From positions 62,001-126,000 of the forward strand of contig NZ_CP066832.1 in NCBI RefSeq assembly GCF_016598615.1: DNA of 64,000 nucleotides, in the 5' to 3' direction. Every line of letters starts with the position of its first letter. The stretch's first letter is position 1. Below, in pieces: positions 31,161-40,867 of the stretch. The translations under genes were made by a program, and so were the position numbers. The notes under the pieces are model-generated. The model searched no databases and was not told where the DNA came from. It saw only the letters and a program-made list of their open reading frames with translations. Source of the DNA: Streptomyces liliifuscus. Its GTDB lineage: Bacteria; Actinomycetota; Actinomycetes; Streptomycetales; Streptomycetaceae.

Positions 31161-31937
31161 TCACCGCTGGTTCATGGCGATGTAGGTGCCGTGCCAGGTG
31201 TGGTACCAGACCTGGCCGGTGCTGGAGTTGACCGACAGCATCCCGCTGATCTTCCCGTCCCGCATGGTGTGCAGCGTGTAGTAGCCGGGGTAGGACTCCG
31301 GGTCACCAGCAGTCAGCGTGCTGCCACGAGCACGCAGCCACTGCTGAGCGATGCTCTGGGCCTGAGCGGACGAGATGCGGGCCGGGCTTCGGCTGCCGTA
31401 GTGCATGCCATAGACGGTGTTCTACATCATCGCCGGCCCGTACTCGATCTGCACGGCACCGTCAGCAGGGTTGACCAGGACCTCGGTGGCCCCATGGCCG
31501 TCGGACGTCTGCAGTTCGGCGTAGAAGTTCCGAGAGAACTGCATGACCTCGCCGACCCGCAACCCAAGCCGATCGGAAAACGCCTTCGCCCGCTGCCGGG
31601 CCTGGTCAAGTGACTGCACACGGTCTCCGGTGCCTGGCAACCACCAGTTGCCCATCATCCCGTCGCCCATCATGCCGGGCCCCCACGAGCCCCGGCCGTC
31701 GCCCATCATGCAAGAGCCCCAGCCGCCGCTCCATACGTCCGGCCCCCACCCGCTGGTCGGGCCGACCGGAGTCGGAGAGCCGCTGCCCGGTGCAGTGGGA
31801 GAAGAGCTGGCAAAGGCGGCGGGGGCACGGTGGGCACTGCCAGAGGTGTTGCCGTTCGCGCCGCACGCACCAATGGCCACAGCGCCTGCCAGGGCAACTG
31901 CCGCACCAGCGGCGACACGCGCACGCCTACGGATCAT
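31161..31937 (-). pseudogene. PepSY-like lipoprotein gene broken by one amber codon
   Basis: The frame runs from ATG 31937 (GGAGGTGAG upstream) through a lipoprotein-like signal (VAIGACGANG) and a Gly/Trp/Met-rich region (MMGDGMMGNWW), then a domain with RAKAFSDRLGLRVGEVM. It stops at TAG 31422-31424 after EYGPAMM. Without any frame change it continues as NTVYGMHYGSRS to NQR at 31161, which is plainly the rest of the domain. A TGG-to-TAG change would explain this. A methionine at 31406 could in principle restart the tail, but no ribosome site is seen. Confidence 0.8.
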
Positions 31938-32097
31938 GGTTCTCACCTCCACGGCCCGTCCCCGCCGACGCCCACGGGCCAAGGGCTGGAGCCACTGGCT
32001 TATCCGCTTACCAGCCTCCCGCGAGCAAGCGGCCCGGATCCTGGGCCGTTCGGCCCGCACCTGCCATCGAACGGCCCAGAATCTCTGCCCGGCGCGG

Positions 32098-32373
32098 TCA
32101 CCGGTGCTCCCGCAGCAGCGTCAGTCGGCGTTTGTACTCATCCTCGTCGATCTCCCCACGGGCGAACCGCTCGGCGAGCACATCCTCTGCCCGCCTGCTT
32201 CCCCACCCGGCTTCACCTGTGCCAGGGGATGGACCGGCCTGGTGGGGGCGATGGCCGCCCGTGAGATAGCGGACAAGCACGAGGACACCGGCGATCACCA
32301 GCACCCAGAACAGCACCATGAAGATCACCATGGCGAACCAGCCGCCCCAGCCCCAGCCGTCGTACCACATCAT
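32098..32373 (-). CDS. SHOCT-domain small membrane protein
   Basis: A 91-residue protein with an N-terminal Trp/Gly-rich segment (MMWYDGWGWGGW), one strong helix (FAMVIFMVLFWVLVIAGVLVLV) and a C-terminal SHOCT motif (AERFARGEIDEDEYKRRLTLL). GAAGG precedes ATG 32373. Such proteins often accompany copper-efflux genes in actinobacteria; the role is unknown. Confidence 0.78.
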   Translation of the reverse strand: MMWYDGWGWGGWFAMVIFMVLFWVLVIAGVLVLVRYLTGGHRPHQAGPSPGTGEAGWGSRRAEDVLAERFARGEIDEDEYKRRLTLLREHR

Positions 32374-32819
32374 GCCGATCACCTTCTTCGGCCGGCGGGC
32401 GAACGTACCCCACCTCCAGAATGCTCCACCGCAAGCCGCAAAACCTTGCCCGCCGCCCATCCACAGGGCGCGGTCGCGTATCCGGGGGTGTTCGATCCAC
32501 GCCCGCCGACGGCTCGCCCACAGGTGCCGCTTTGGGCCCGCGCTGAGCTGGCGCCTACGGCGATGTGGTCAGCAGCAGCCGCATTCCTCGCCAGGCCAGG
32601 TTTCTCCCCACGGGTTTCAATGCCCTCCCGCACCGCGCTCTGCCGCAAACTCGCCTGGACCACCGCCATCGGTGAACTCCGCCTATCAAAAGCAAGGGAA
32701 GATCCCGGGAGCAGTTCTATCGTCGAATAGGCACCACGACGGCCTGTAGTTCAACCTCGGAGCTGGCGGGCAGGGAACTGTTGCACAGCCTCAATCAGCG
32801 CGTCAGAGAGCGCCCCCTG
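32374..32819. other. Stretch without a supported gene
   Basis: Open frames here lack ribosome sites and recognisable domains. The stretch separates the SHOCT gene from the repeat copy B. I see nothing else in it. Confidence 0.4.
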
Positions 32820-32945
32820 CCGACGCCCGAACACCCAGCGTCCAGCCAACTCTCAGCCAACCCGCCGAGCTGAACACAAGGACTTGACAGGGAACTGTGC
32901 AGTTGCCGGCATTGCCAGAAGCTGAGCGGCGGGCCGGTGATGTCG
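32820..32945 (+). repeat. Copy B of the repeat shared with 14618-14740
   Basis: Aligns with copy A from GACGCCCGAACA through CCGCCGAGCTGAACACAA and GGACTTGACAGGGAA into the GFA frame (HCQKLSGGPVMSWV), with the same in-frame TGA upstream. Confidence 0.6.
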
Positions 32946-33218
32946 TGGGTCTGTTTCCCTCTGGCGGGTCTGGTCTGGATCGGCCGGGAGCCGGTCTGGT
33001 TCTACACGTACCCACAGAAGACGCGGCGCGGTCGCTGCCCCGACTGCGGGGGCCAGTTGTGCGCCCTGGACGACGGCGCCACGAGCATCGCGTTCAACTT
33101 CAGCGCCCTGGACGACTCCTCGGACCTCGTCCCGGCGTTCCAGAGCTACGCCCACGACGCGGTGTCGTGGCTCAGGCCGGTCCCCGACACCCGGCCGACG
33201 GCCGCCGCGGGCAGCTGA
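32883..33218 (+). pseudogene. N-terminally truncated GFA-family protein
   Basis: The frame begins after TGA 32871 with CSCRHCQKLSGGPVMSWV, then GRCPDCGGQLCAL and a normal-looking end. The first GFA strand and any start codon before the zinc cysteines are missing; starting at GTG 32937 would lose the CxxC. Unlike the copy at 14691 there is no frameshift. Probably a decayed gene. Confidence 0.6.
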
Positions 33219-33296
33219 CCGCCGACCGGCGGCTGCCCGGGTTCAAGCCGGCCCGTTGGCCGGACAACCCAACGCCTCGACCTCGCTGGGGCGAGA

Positions 33297-33893
33297 ATGG
33301 CGGCCATGTCACTCTCCCTGGCCCGCTGCGTGGAAGCGGTTGCCCGCCTGCTGGATAGCTGTGCCCCGTTGGAGCCGGTCCGGCTGTGCATGAGCGACCG
33401 GGACGTGCAGGCGGAGGTGTGCGCGAGCGGGCCGGCCGCCTCGGCGAGTATGGCGCGCCTGTCAGCGGCGACGGGCGGCGAGGTGGCTGGCCGGGCGGTC
33501 GACCAGGACGACGGTGTGATCACGGCGGACCTGGAAGACGAAGTGGCCCTGGTCGCCGCCGTGGACACGCCGGTGCGCGGGACCGCGCCCAGACACCGCG
33601 CAACGTCTACGTCGGCGGCGGCTGCCCTGCTGCGGACGCTGGCCCCGTGGACGGCCGCACTGGACCAACAGCTGCTGTCGGGGGCCCAGTTGTGGGTGGA
33701 CGACGACGGCCAGGGCTTCACCGTCCGGCTGCTGGCGACAGCCGCACGCGGTGACGACGTGGAGAGTGTCGCCGCTGCCGCCGGCGCAGGGCTGGAGCAG
33801 GTCCGGACATGGCGCACCGACAGCGGTCTGGATGGGCGGGGAAGCCTCCCGTGCGGCCGGACCGTGCACATCGGCATCGTCCGTCTCTCTTGA
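33297..33893 (+). CDS. Hypothetical protein
   Basis: A 198-residue Ala/Val-rich soluble protein with an acidic centre (GVITADLEDEVALVAAVD) and no motif I recognise. The starts at 33297 and 33306 are both possible. Codon use is typical of the host and the frame is clean, so it is probably real. Confidence 0.55.
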   Translation: MAAMSLSLARCVEAVARLLDSCAPLEPVRLCMSDRDVQAEVCASGPAASASMARLSAATGGEVAGRAVDQDDGVITADLEDEVALVAAVDTPVRGTAPRHRATSTSAAAALLRTLAPWTAALDQQLLSGAQLWVDDDGQGFTVRLLATAARGDDVESVAAAAGAGLEQVRTWRTDSGLDGRGSLPCGRTVHIGIVRLS

Positions 33894-33933
33894 CCATCGC
33901 CGACACGCTCGCCGGATCGCGCGCTCCTCGGCG

Positions 33934-34545
33934 TTAGGCGAGATCAACGTGCTCCTGGTGCATCTCCGCAACCCGCACGGCGTCGAAATGGCTGATGCCT
34001 CGGAAGTACTCCTTCTTGACCGCCACGCCGATTCTCAGGATCTCCGTCACGGCCGTCAGATGATCCTTGACGCCTGTCTCCCATCCCTCAGCCGTGGCGC
34101 ACGGGCGCGAGATCCACGCCTGGAACAGGAGCGCCTGAGTCACCTGCGCGTCGCTTTCATGGCGTGAGATGCGATCCACGACCTCGCGGGTGTTGGCAGG
34201 CGTGTTCTCCGCCCTGCCGACCTTGATGTAGGACAGCTTCTCGATCATGGACCGGAACTCCAGGACGTAGAGCCGGTCGCCGACAGCATCGAGCGGCCCT
34301 CCTGCTTCTTCCAGGTCCTCCCACGCCATGTGCCGTACGGCGGCGCAGATCTCCTTGGGGGGCGTGCGCCCCGTGTCGAAGTAGTCGAGCAGTCGCACCC
34401 TGGCGCCGGGAAGCAGCTGCCGATTCTTGAAGTTCTTGGTCCTGCGCGACCTGGGCAGGGCCTCTCCCTCCCACAAGGGCGCGTCAGTGAGGTGAATGAA
34501 GTCGTCGCCGAAGTACTGCTCTTCCTGGAAGTCCTCTTCACGCAT
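33934..34545 (-). CDS. Hypothetical protein, possibly GIY-YIG / T5orf172-like
   Basis: A 203-residue protein. The stretch DRLYVLEFRSM, KLSYIKVGRAENT, RISRHESDAQ and a following conserved-looking Trp/Glu helix resemble the layout of GIY-YIG (T5orf172) nuclease domains: strand, IKVGR, His-rich helix. The catalytic Tyr pair is not clear, so this is tentative. It stands alone on the minus strand at the edge of the plasmid-type region. Confidence 0.5.
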   Translation of the reverse strand: MREEDFQEEQYFGDDFIHLTDAPLWEGEALPRSRRTKNFKNRQLLPGARVRLLDYFDTGRTPPKEICAAVRHMAWEDLEEAGGPLDAVGDRLYVLEFRSMIEKLSYIKVGRAENTPANTREVVDRISRHESDAQVTQALLFQAWISRPCATAEGWETGVKDHLTAVTEILRIGVAVKKEYFRGISHFDAVRVAEMHQEHVDLA

Positions 34546-34908
34546 GCCTCTGATGGTGGCCCAGGAGGGGAACCGCGTTCTCCGGAATGGCTGAGGCTGA
34601 GCCGATGGCTGGCGTGTTGGCGGCGCCGGCGCTCCCGAAGGGCCGACGCGCGCGAGATGAAGGTCAGGGTGTCCGTGCGCTTTTGCTCGGACTCCGAGCC
34701 GTTGGGTCCCGCCTACGGCAGCGCGTTGGCCCCGTGGCGCTGCGTCTCCTGAAGGGTTGGGCTGCGAGGGCCCACACCACCCCGAGCTGTTGCCTATTTG
34801 CGTTTCAATGTGTAGTCTTATTCGTGTTGAGGGTGACGTTCCCCTCCACCCCGCCCCCCTCTCGGAGCCGCCCTGCCGCTCCCCCATGCCCCCTTACGGA
34901 GATCTCCC

Positions 34909-35406
34909 ATGTCCGACGCCGAAGCGGTCCGATCCGTCATAGCCCGTCTCCTCGCCCATGCCGACGAGCCCGAGACCCAGCGCATCCAGGAACTCGCCCG
35001 CCAGGCCGGCTACCTGTGGCGCTGCGGCAACCCGGCCTGCCCCGCCTACAACTACCGGGGGCAGCGCTACTGCGAGGGCTGCGGATGGGGCAGCAAGGGC
35101 AAGCCGGTCGGCGACCTCCACCCGTGCATGTACACCGAGCGCCGGTGGGCTGCGCTGCGCCGCGCGCTGCTCCGGCACTACGGCCCCGACGCCCCGATGC
35201 CCGACGCCGTGGTCTTCGACTACTGGGGCGGACCCGGCTGGCGCGGCGCCGAGGTCACCGAGATGTACGGCGGCAGGACCGAAGAGGTCACCGGCGGGTT
35301 CCGTGACCGGGACCGCTTCGCGGACATCGCCGCCGCCCTCGACTCCCTCACCAGGTGGTCCAAGCCGGGCTACGGCGAACACATCCGCGTCGTCCTGGCC
35401 TCCTGA
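34909..35406 (+). CDS. Hypothetical zinc-ribbon protein
   Basis: A 165-residue protein with four cysteines arranged CGNPACPAYNYRG...YCEGCG near residues 38-60, a likely zinc ribbon, followed by a mixed domain (YWGGPGWRGAEVTEMYGG). GGAGAT lies before the ATG. First of five same-strand small genes (34909-37177) typical of actinobacterial plasmid cargo; the function is unknown. Confidence 0.65.
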   Translation: MSDAEAVRSVIARLLAHADEPETQRIQELARQAGYLWRCGNPACPAYNYRGQRYCEGCGWGSKGKPVGDLHPCMYTERRWAALRRALLRHYGPDAPMPDAVVFDYWGGPGWRGAEVTEMYGGRTEEVTGGFRDRDRFADIAAALDSLTRWSKPGYGEHIRVVLAS

Positions 35407-35474
35407 ACCTCACCGTCCCCAGGGCCCGGTGAGCCACCGCCGGGTCCCGGCCAGCCACGAAGGCGAGCCACGCC

Positions 35475-35735
35475 ATGTCCACTCTGCTGATCGGCCGCTG
35501 GTCCACGGACAACGCCACCCTCAGCATCACCGCGTCCCACCAGTTCGACGACGAGGACCAGGCCGCCGTCGACGCCCTCACCCGGCCCGCGTTCGCCAAC
35601 GGCGCGAACTGGGCGTGCACGTTCCCCGTCGACACCCACCGCCACGCCGTGCAACGCGCGTACGAGGAGTTCGCCCGCGACGACGACGCCTGGCTCGACG
35701 ACACCGTCGAACACGTCGAGCCGGTCACCCCCTGA
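35475..35735 (+). CDS. Hypothetical small acidic protein
   Basis: An 86-residue acidic protein (FDDEDQAAVDALTRPAF; FARDDDAWLDD) without a recognised domain. GAAGGCGAG upstream. Part of the five-gene orphan series. Confidence 0.5.
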   Translation: MSTLLIGRWSTDNATLSITASHQFDDEDQAAVDALTRPAFANGANWACTFPVDTHRHAVQRAYEEFARDDDAWLDDTVEHVEPVTP

Positions 35736-35814
35736 CCTCACCCACAGCTGCGCCCGGCCACGCGCCGGGCGCCCGCTCGCCCGTGTCCCGCACCCCTACC
35801 CGAAGGGCTCCCCC

Positions 35815-36267
35815 ATGCTCGGCAACACCGAATTCGAGTGGGTCTCCGCCGACGCCACACCGGTCCTGCTCTACCCCGGCTTCAGCTCCGACGACGCACT
35901 CGTCGAGCCCGGCGAGATCGTCGCCGCCGTCTACGACAGCAGCGACGGCATCGCCCTCTACGGCAACCGCGACAAGGTGCTCGGCCTCCTCCTCCAGCTC
36001 GCCGAAGCCGTCCGCAACGCCCCGCCCGTCCCCACCACGGAGGCGTGCATCGCAGCCACGACCGACCCCACCGCCTGGAACCCGGGCCCCCTCACCTCCC
36101 CGCTGGCTCCGGTGAGCAAGGGCTGGACCCTGTGCGGCGCCGAGTCCCACCAGCCCATCGCGGCCGATCCCCGTCTGGCGACCTGTTCCGACTGCGTCGA
36201 CGCCTTCAACGAGCGCGGGCCGCAAACCCCCCTCCGCCTCGTCCACTTCCTCCCCGCCAAGCCCTGA
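35815..36267 (+). CDS. Hypothetical protein
   Basis: A 150-residue protein with an N-terminal beta-rich half (PGEIVAAVYDSSDGIALYG) and a C-terminal CGAESHQP...ATCSDCVDAF motif that could bind zinc. CGAAGGG lies before ATG 35815. No family recognised. Confidence 0.55.
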   Translation: MLGNTEFEWVSADATPVLLYPGFSSDDALVEPGEIVAAVYDSSDGIALYGNRDKVLGLLLQLAEAVRNAPPVPTTEACIAATTDPTAWNPGPLTSPLAPVSKGWTLCGAESHQPIAADPRLATCSDCVDAFNERGPQTPLRLVHFLPAKP

Positions 36268-36335
36268 CACGACCCCACGCCGCCCTCCTCCGGTGCCGGG
36301 CCCGCAGGGCCCGGCACCCCTACCCAAGGCCCCTC

Positions 36336-36866
36336 ATGAACCCCACCGACGCAGCCGGCCCCCTCTTCGAAGCCCTCCTCGCCGAAGCCCAGCAGTGGGC
36401 GTGCGACGACACCGAGGACCAGGAGCAGCTCGACGCGATTGACCACGCCGACACCCCGCGCGACAAGCTCGCGCTGCTGCAGAACTCCAGCCTCGTCCCT
36501 TCCCACCTGGCCTCGGCCATCGCCGAGGCTCTCGTCGCACTCGATCCCGCCACCTACTCCCCCGACTCCGCGCCGACAACATCCGGAACCTCCATGGCCG
36601 ACCCCGAACTCCACCGCATCCGCGACGCGTCGATCACCGTGGTCGACGCCTCTCCCGAGGACAACACCCCCAGCGACGTCTACGAGATCCAGGTCCACGG
36701 CGTCAGCGTCCTCATCCGCCGCCGAGCCCAGTGGGGCCCCGCCTCCGACGTCCCCTACGTCCACATCGAGGACCAGAACGAAGGGCCCAGTCTGCTGCTC
36801 GTCGAGGTGAACAACGGCGGCGAGCACGAACACCCCCGCCCCTCGGCCGACGGAGCAGCGACATGA
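36336..36866 (+). CDS. Hypothetical protein
   Basis: A 176-residue acidic protein with helical N-terminal half (residues 1-75) and a beta-rich C-terminal half (YEIQVHGVSVLIRRRAQWG). It overlaps the next gene by 4 bases (ATGA). No family recognised. Confidence 0.5.
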   Translation: MNPTDAAGPLFEALLAEAQQWACDDTEDQEQLDAIDHADTPRDKLALLQNSSLVPSHLASAIAEALVALDPATYSPDSAPTTSGTSMADPELHRIRDASITVVDASPEDNTPSDVYEIQVHGVSVLIRRRAQWGPASDVPYVHIEDQNEGPSLLLVEVNNGGEHEHPRPSADGAAT

Positions 36867-37177
36867 ACCCCAACCACGCCTACGCCACCGCCCGCCAGCT
36901 GATCGACCCCGACGCCAACTACGCCGTCCACATCCGCACCGACAACGGTTGGACAAAGCCCACCGACCCCAACCACCGGGAACTCCCCGGCCTGGACGTC
37001 CTCATGGCCGCCCGCAGGGTCCTGCGCGCCCAACCCGTCGGCCACGTCCAGAGCACCAGCCCCGACACCCTGGACATCCGAACCGGCAACGGCCGGCTCT
37101 GGCTGCGCTTCACCACAGCATCATCGAGTAGGGGCCAGGCCCCCGGCGATCCAGCCCCGGGTGACCGCTTCGGCTGA
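36863..37177 (+). CDS. Hypothetical protein
   Basis: A 104-residue protein, N-terminus NHAYATARQLIDPDANYAVH, translationally coupled to the gene at 36336. No recognised domain. Confidence 0.45.
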   Translation: MNPNHAYATARQLIDPDANYAVHIRTDNGWTKPTDPNHRELPGLDVLMAARRVLRAQPVGHVQSTSPDTLDIRTGNGRLWLRFTTASSSRGQAPGDPAPGDRFG

Positions 37178-37842
37178 CCAGAGGTTGTCCGTCTGGCCCA
37201 CCTCACCAAGCCCACTCGGGCCGTGTAGGCACCTGGGCCCGCCGCGTGCGGCGGAGCCGTTCAGCGCTCCGAGGCGTTCTGGCTGTAGGCGTTTAGGGGC
37301 CCTACTGCCACCGGCCAGAGCCTGGTCGCCGCCAGACGTAGTGTTGCTGCCGTGTGGCTCCCCCCGCTGTCCACTGCGCGCGCTACACGGCCACTGGCTC
37401 CTCGGGCTCTCCACCTCCTTGAATTCTCCATTGGGATGTCCACAAGCAGTGGCCTCGAATAGCCTCATTACGACGGGCTTATGACATCGACCGAAGATGG
37501 TTGGTCGTCGGGAATGGTCTCAAGCAGCTTGTTTGGGACGGAGTTGCAACGTCAGGTCCCTTTGGACTCCAAGAAACTGGTACGCCGACGCTGCACCTAT
37601 TCATTGATGTACCAAGAAGGCGCGCACTCGCCTCGGCTCTGATTCAGTGAAAACTTCGTTCCAGTCGGCATGGACTTGCAATCCGTCCTGCGCACCTACT
37701 ACTGGTCATTTGCTTGCCGCCACCAACACATATATTGGTACTGCGCCCACACTTTGCGCTCGCCGTTTGTGGCCTGCACATGCTCATTGCTCCTCCACAG
37801 TTCGCGCACTGACTGCTAGGGCTGAGCCAATTTACTCATTTC

Positions 37843-37924
37843 CGTAGGCATGCTTGTAGGCATGCTTGTAGGTACGTAGGCATCTCTGTAGGTATCTCTG
37901 TAGGGATCTTCGCATCTCTGTAGG
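37843..37924. repeat. 12-bp iteron array, left of parA
   Basis: Seven GTAGG cores begin at 37844, 37856, 37868, 37876, 37888, 37900 and 37920, mostly 12 bases apart, within units such as CTTGTAGGCATG and CTGTAGGTATCT. Confidence 0.8.
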
Positions 37925-38331
37925 TTTCGATCGATGCAGCCAGGTCGCTCACCTCTCCACCTAACACGCACTTCTATCGACACACGCTGCTTCTACATCG
38001 GCAGTTGCCCACTAGCACCCCGCGCACATGCGACGACGTCGCTGCCTGCGCGTTGATCCGCACGCTTCATGCTGCGAACGCATACTTCTCGAACATTACG
38101 CACCTTGGCACGTCCGACCCCGCCACTCTGCCTGTACGCGCACCACATCCCTTCGCGCTATCTAGATGCATGGCCTCTTGTCGCCGCCTGCACAAGTCCC
38201 AGCCTTGGCGGCAGCCCCTCAAGCTCCGCAGCCTTGGCACTGGCGTGGACTCGGCGCACCGCAAGGCTCACGACACGCCCCGCGCTACGCCACAACACCA
38301 ACACTCGTCGCATCTTCCTGTTATGGTCGCC

Positions 38332-38350
38332 CGTGTCGCGTCGTGACACG
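38332..38350. repeat. 19-bp inverted repeat, copy 1
   Basis: CGTGTCGCGTCGTGACACG pairs at 8 of 9 positions around its centre. An identical copy is at 40955-40973, on the other side of parAB. Candidate ParB-binding or operator site. Confidence 0.75.
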
Positions 38351-38461
38351 GACTGCAGACATCCAGTGCACGAAGCACGCCCCCAATGTCCGTAATAACC
38401 AGCAGAGCGCACTCGTGATGCAGCAAATGGCCAGTAATGCCACTCAGATACACCTCAAGCG

Positions 38462-38480
38462 CGTGACACGACGCGACAGT
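38462..38480. repeat. 19-bp inverted repeat, degenerate reverse copy
   Basis: On the minus strand this matches the 19-bp repeat at 16 of 19 positions; it lies 53 bases before the parA start. Confidence 0.55.
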
Positions 38481-38533
38481 CACCTCGCCGTCTCCCGCAG
38501 CCACCCTCTCTCCCAACTCCGGAGGCCCTCGCG

Positions 38534-39529
38534 ATGACCACAGCCCATCCGAGCGACATCGACGTCGCCGACGAGGCATCGCTCCCGGCGCCGGTGGTGC
38601 TTGCCATCGCCACTCAGAAGGGCGGCGTGGGCAAGACGACCACCACCGTGAACTTGGGCGCACGCCTCTCCATGGCCGGCTACAACGTCCTAATTGTTGA
38701 TCTTGAGCCCCAGGCGCAAGCTGGAACCGCGCTCGGCATCACGCTCGGCGGCCATGAGGATGAGGCTGCGAACGAAGCGGAGCTCCAGCGGTCTCTCGGC
38801 TACATCCTGCAGATGGCTCTCCAGAAGTTCCCGCGTCCGCATCTCAAGCAGGCGATGTTCGACCGCACCGACGAGGTACTGGGGGACTTCGAAGGTCACG
38901 GTCAGCTTTGCGTCCTTGCCTCGGAAGAGGCATCCATGTCAGCGGCGCAGAACGCCTTCGTGACGAAGCCCTACAAGGAGATCGTCACCCTTCGACACCT
39001 CTTGCTCCAGGAGGCACGGGGCTTCCACTTCGTCCTCATCGACACACCGCCGGCCGTATCCCACCTCAACGCAGTGGCGCTGGCGGCCGCTGACTTCGTG
39101 GTAACCGTCTGCATCCCGGAGTACCAGTCCATCAAGGGTGCCCTGGTTCTGAGCGCGGCCACGCACGCGATCGCAACGAACACCCAGGGAGTCTGCGAGC
39201 CACAGCTTCTCGGCGCTCTACTCAATCGCTCCAACCCCGAGTCTGCGTGGACGGCTCAGGACGTGGACATCCGGAACGCGATGATTGGTGACGGCATCAA
39301 CGCCGAGCCAGGGCGGGGCCTCTTTCCGTTCGTTACGGATGTGCGACGCGACGTCCGCATCTCGGAGTCCTACATCCACGGCCGGCCCGCCGTAACGCGG
39401 TTCCCGAATCACTCGTGTGGCAAGCAGTACACGGGCGTCGTGGAGGAGATCCTGGACCGCATCCAACTGCCGCGCCAGAAGTGGACCATCGCCGATCCGG
39501 TCCTTGTCGAGGAGAACGTCGATGCCTGA
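38534..39529 (+). CDS. parA: ParA-family partition ATPase
   Basis: A 331-residue Walker-type ATPase with deviant Walker A QKGGVGKTTTT near residue 35, Walker A' VLIVDLEPQAQ and Walker B HFVLIDTPPA. It drives plasmid segregation together with a DNA-bound partner. There is no long N-terminal HTH, so it resembles short ParA with operator binding left to the partner. Its end overlaps the parB-like gene by 8 bases. Confidence 0.93.
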   Translation: MTTAHPSDIDVADEASLPAPVVLAIATQKGGVGKTTTTVNLGARLSMAGYNVLIVDLEPQAQAGTALGITLGGHEDEAANEAELQRSLGYILQMALQKFPRPHLKQAMFDRTDEVLGDFEGHGQLCVLASEEASMSAAQNAFVTKPYKEIVTLRHLLLQEARGFHFVLIDTPPAVSHLNAVALAAADFVVTVCIPEYQSIKGALVLSAATHAIATNTQGVCEPQLLGALLNRSNPESAWTAQDVDIRNAMIGDGINAEPGRGLFPFVTDVRRDVRISESYIHGRPAVTRFPNHSCGKQYTGVVEEILDRIQLPRQKWTIADPVLVEENVDA

Positions 39530-40619
39530 GGAAGAGCCCTCCGGAGCGGAGCGCAAGCAACCCAAGAAGAGGACGGCGAAGAAGGTCGCGGGTCTCAGGC
39601 CTCGTCCAGACTTGCTCAGCAATCCCGCCCTGTCGGGTGCGGCGAGCGTGGCGGCCCGCTCAGTCCTGGGTCAGGGTGCCGGAGCTCAGCCAGTTAAGGC
39701 TGTCCAGGTTCCGGCCTCGGCCTCACAAGACGCCATTGCCGTGCCTGCCCCGAGTACACCCCCTGACTCGCAGGGCGCGGCTGAGGCGGTTGCGCCGGAC
39801 ACTACGCAGACGCGGGCCGAAGACCAGGCGTTGAGCGAGGGAGCGGAATCCGGCTCCGCCACGCCTCTGTCGGTCTCCGCCACGGATGTGCAACTCAGTG
39901 AACCGGCACGACCGGACTCCGGTGATCTTTCATCTCCAGACGCTGCTAACTCTGGAGCAATGCACGGAACTACCCCGCATGCCTACCAAGGCCTACCCGA
40001 CGACGGGGAGGCCGCTGGGCAGCACCTCGTTGCTCATGACGACGAGCAGCCGGTCCCGGGGGAGGAGGCGACCACAGCCGAGACGACTGAGGCTGAGCCA
40101 AGAGCGGGGGGAGCACCTTCATCAGGGTCCCGGCGAAAGCGCTCTGTCTCCACTCGCCAGGGCTCCAAGGTGGGGCCCGCACACACGGCATTGCTCAACT
40201 CATGGCGTAGCAGCAGGGTGGACCTCAAGCTCCGTCGGGACGCCTGGCAGACGCATCCGTTCCGCTTCGCGGCGGACTTGGTGACACAGCTAAGCAAACG
40301 GGTGGCGCAAGACTGTTCGTCTTCCGGTAAGTCGCTGACGGCTGCGCAGTATGTCGACGCTGCAATGAGCCAGTATCTGCCGACGACCATAGAGGAGCAG
40401 TTGGCGCTTGCCGAGGAGTTCCTTCTCTCTCGGGAGACGGACGTGGGCACGGGGAAGCAGGCCAGCCATCGGGTCAGCCCTGAGGTCTATGCCGTCGCAG
40501 CGCCCCTAGCCAATGATCTCCGGGAAGCAGGGCACGCGCGCATCGCCGTTCACGTCTACTCAGGGGCCCTTGACAGCTTCCTCCGCGATCTCGAAGCAGA
40601 AGGGCCGCTCGGGAAGTAG
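39522..40619 (+). CDS. Putative partition partner (non-canonical ParB-like)
   Basis: A 365-residue protein coupled to parA. Residues 1-30 are basic (KQPKKRTAKKVAGLR). Residues 50-220 are low-complexity Ala/Ser/Pro/Glu. Residues 225-365 form the only folded-looking domain (LNSWRSSRVDLKLRRDAWQTHPFRFAADLVTQLSKRV). No canonical ParB CTPase motif such as GERR is seen, so assignment rests on position and on the flanking repeats. Likely a DNA-binding centromere protein. Confidence 0.65.
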   Translation: MPEEEPSGAERKQPKKRTAKKVAGLRPRPDLLSNPALSGAASVAARSVLGQGAGAQPVKAVQVPASASQDAIAVPAPSTPPDSQGAAEAVAPDTTQTRAEDQALSEGAESGSATPLSVSATDVQLSEPARPDSGDLSSPDAANSGAMHGTTPHAYQGLPDDGEAAGQHLVAHDDEQPVPGEEATTAETTEAEPRAGGAPSSGSRRKRSVSTRQGSKVGPAHTALLNSWRSSRVDLKLRRDAWQTHPFRFAADLVTQLSKRVAQDCSSSGKSLTAAQYVDAAMSQYLPTTIEEQLALAEEFLLSRETDVGTGKQASHRVSPEVYAVAAPLANDLREAGHARIAVHVYSGALDSFLRDLEAEGPLGK

Positions 40620-40664
40620 GGCACAGGCACCCCCTCGGCTTCGCGGAGGCGCCGACCACAGCGA

Positions 40665-40700
40665 TGTGGTCGGCGCCTCCGCACTTCTGCCTGCCCTTCC
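40665..40700 (+). terminator. Hairpin after the parB-like gene
   Basis: A perfect 16-bp stem (GGAGGCGCCGACCACA / TGTGGTCGGCGCCTCC) with a 4-base loop, 45 bases past the stop. Confidence 0.85.
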
Positions 40701-40757
40701 ATGAGCAGGGATACTCGGCGTGCCGTTGAGAAGGCACCTTCGTAGTTACATCAGTAG

Positions 40758-40816
40758 TTCTATAGGGATGCCTGTAGGGATGCCCGTAGGGATGTCTGTA
40801 GCGATGTCTGTAGGGA
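40758..40816. repeat. 12-bp iteron array, right of parB
   Basis: Five units with cores at 40762, 40774, 40786, 40798 and 40810, exactly 12 bases apart (units like CTGTAGGGATGC), matching the array left of parA. Confidence 0.85.
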
Positions 40817-40867
40817 TCTAGGCGCACTCCTATGTTCGTATCGTTCGGCCTTCTTGAGTGCCTCGAC

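Larger units (their letters stand above)
37178..38533. other. Long non-coding region before parA
   Basis: 1.36 kb without a supported gene and visibly richer in A+T than its surroundings. It holds a 12-bp iteron array (37843-37924), one 19-bp inverted repeat (38332-38350) and a degenerate copy in reverse (38462-38480). It is a candidate centromere and/or replication-origin region. Confidence 0.6.

Noticed and set aside
31161..31406. Separate 81-residue gene
   Set aside because: It is the in-frame continuation of the lipoprotein after the amber codon, and no ribosome site precedes its Met.
37843..37924. Iteron array as a CRISPR
   Set aside because: Units are 12 bases with no unique spacers and no cas genes nearby.
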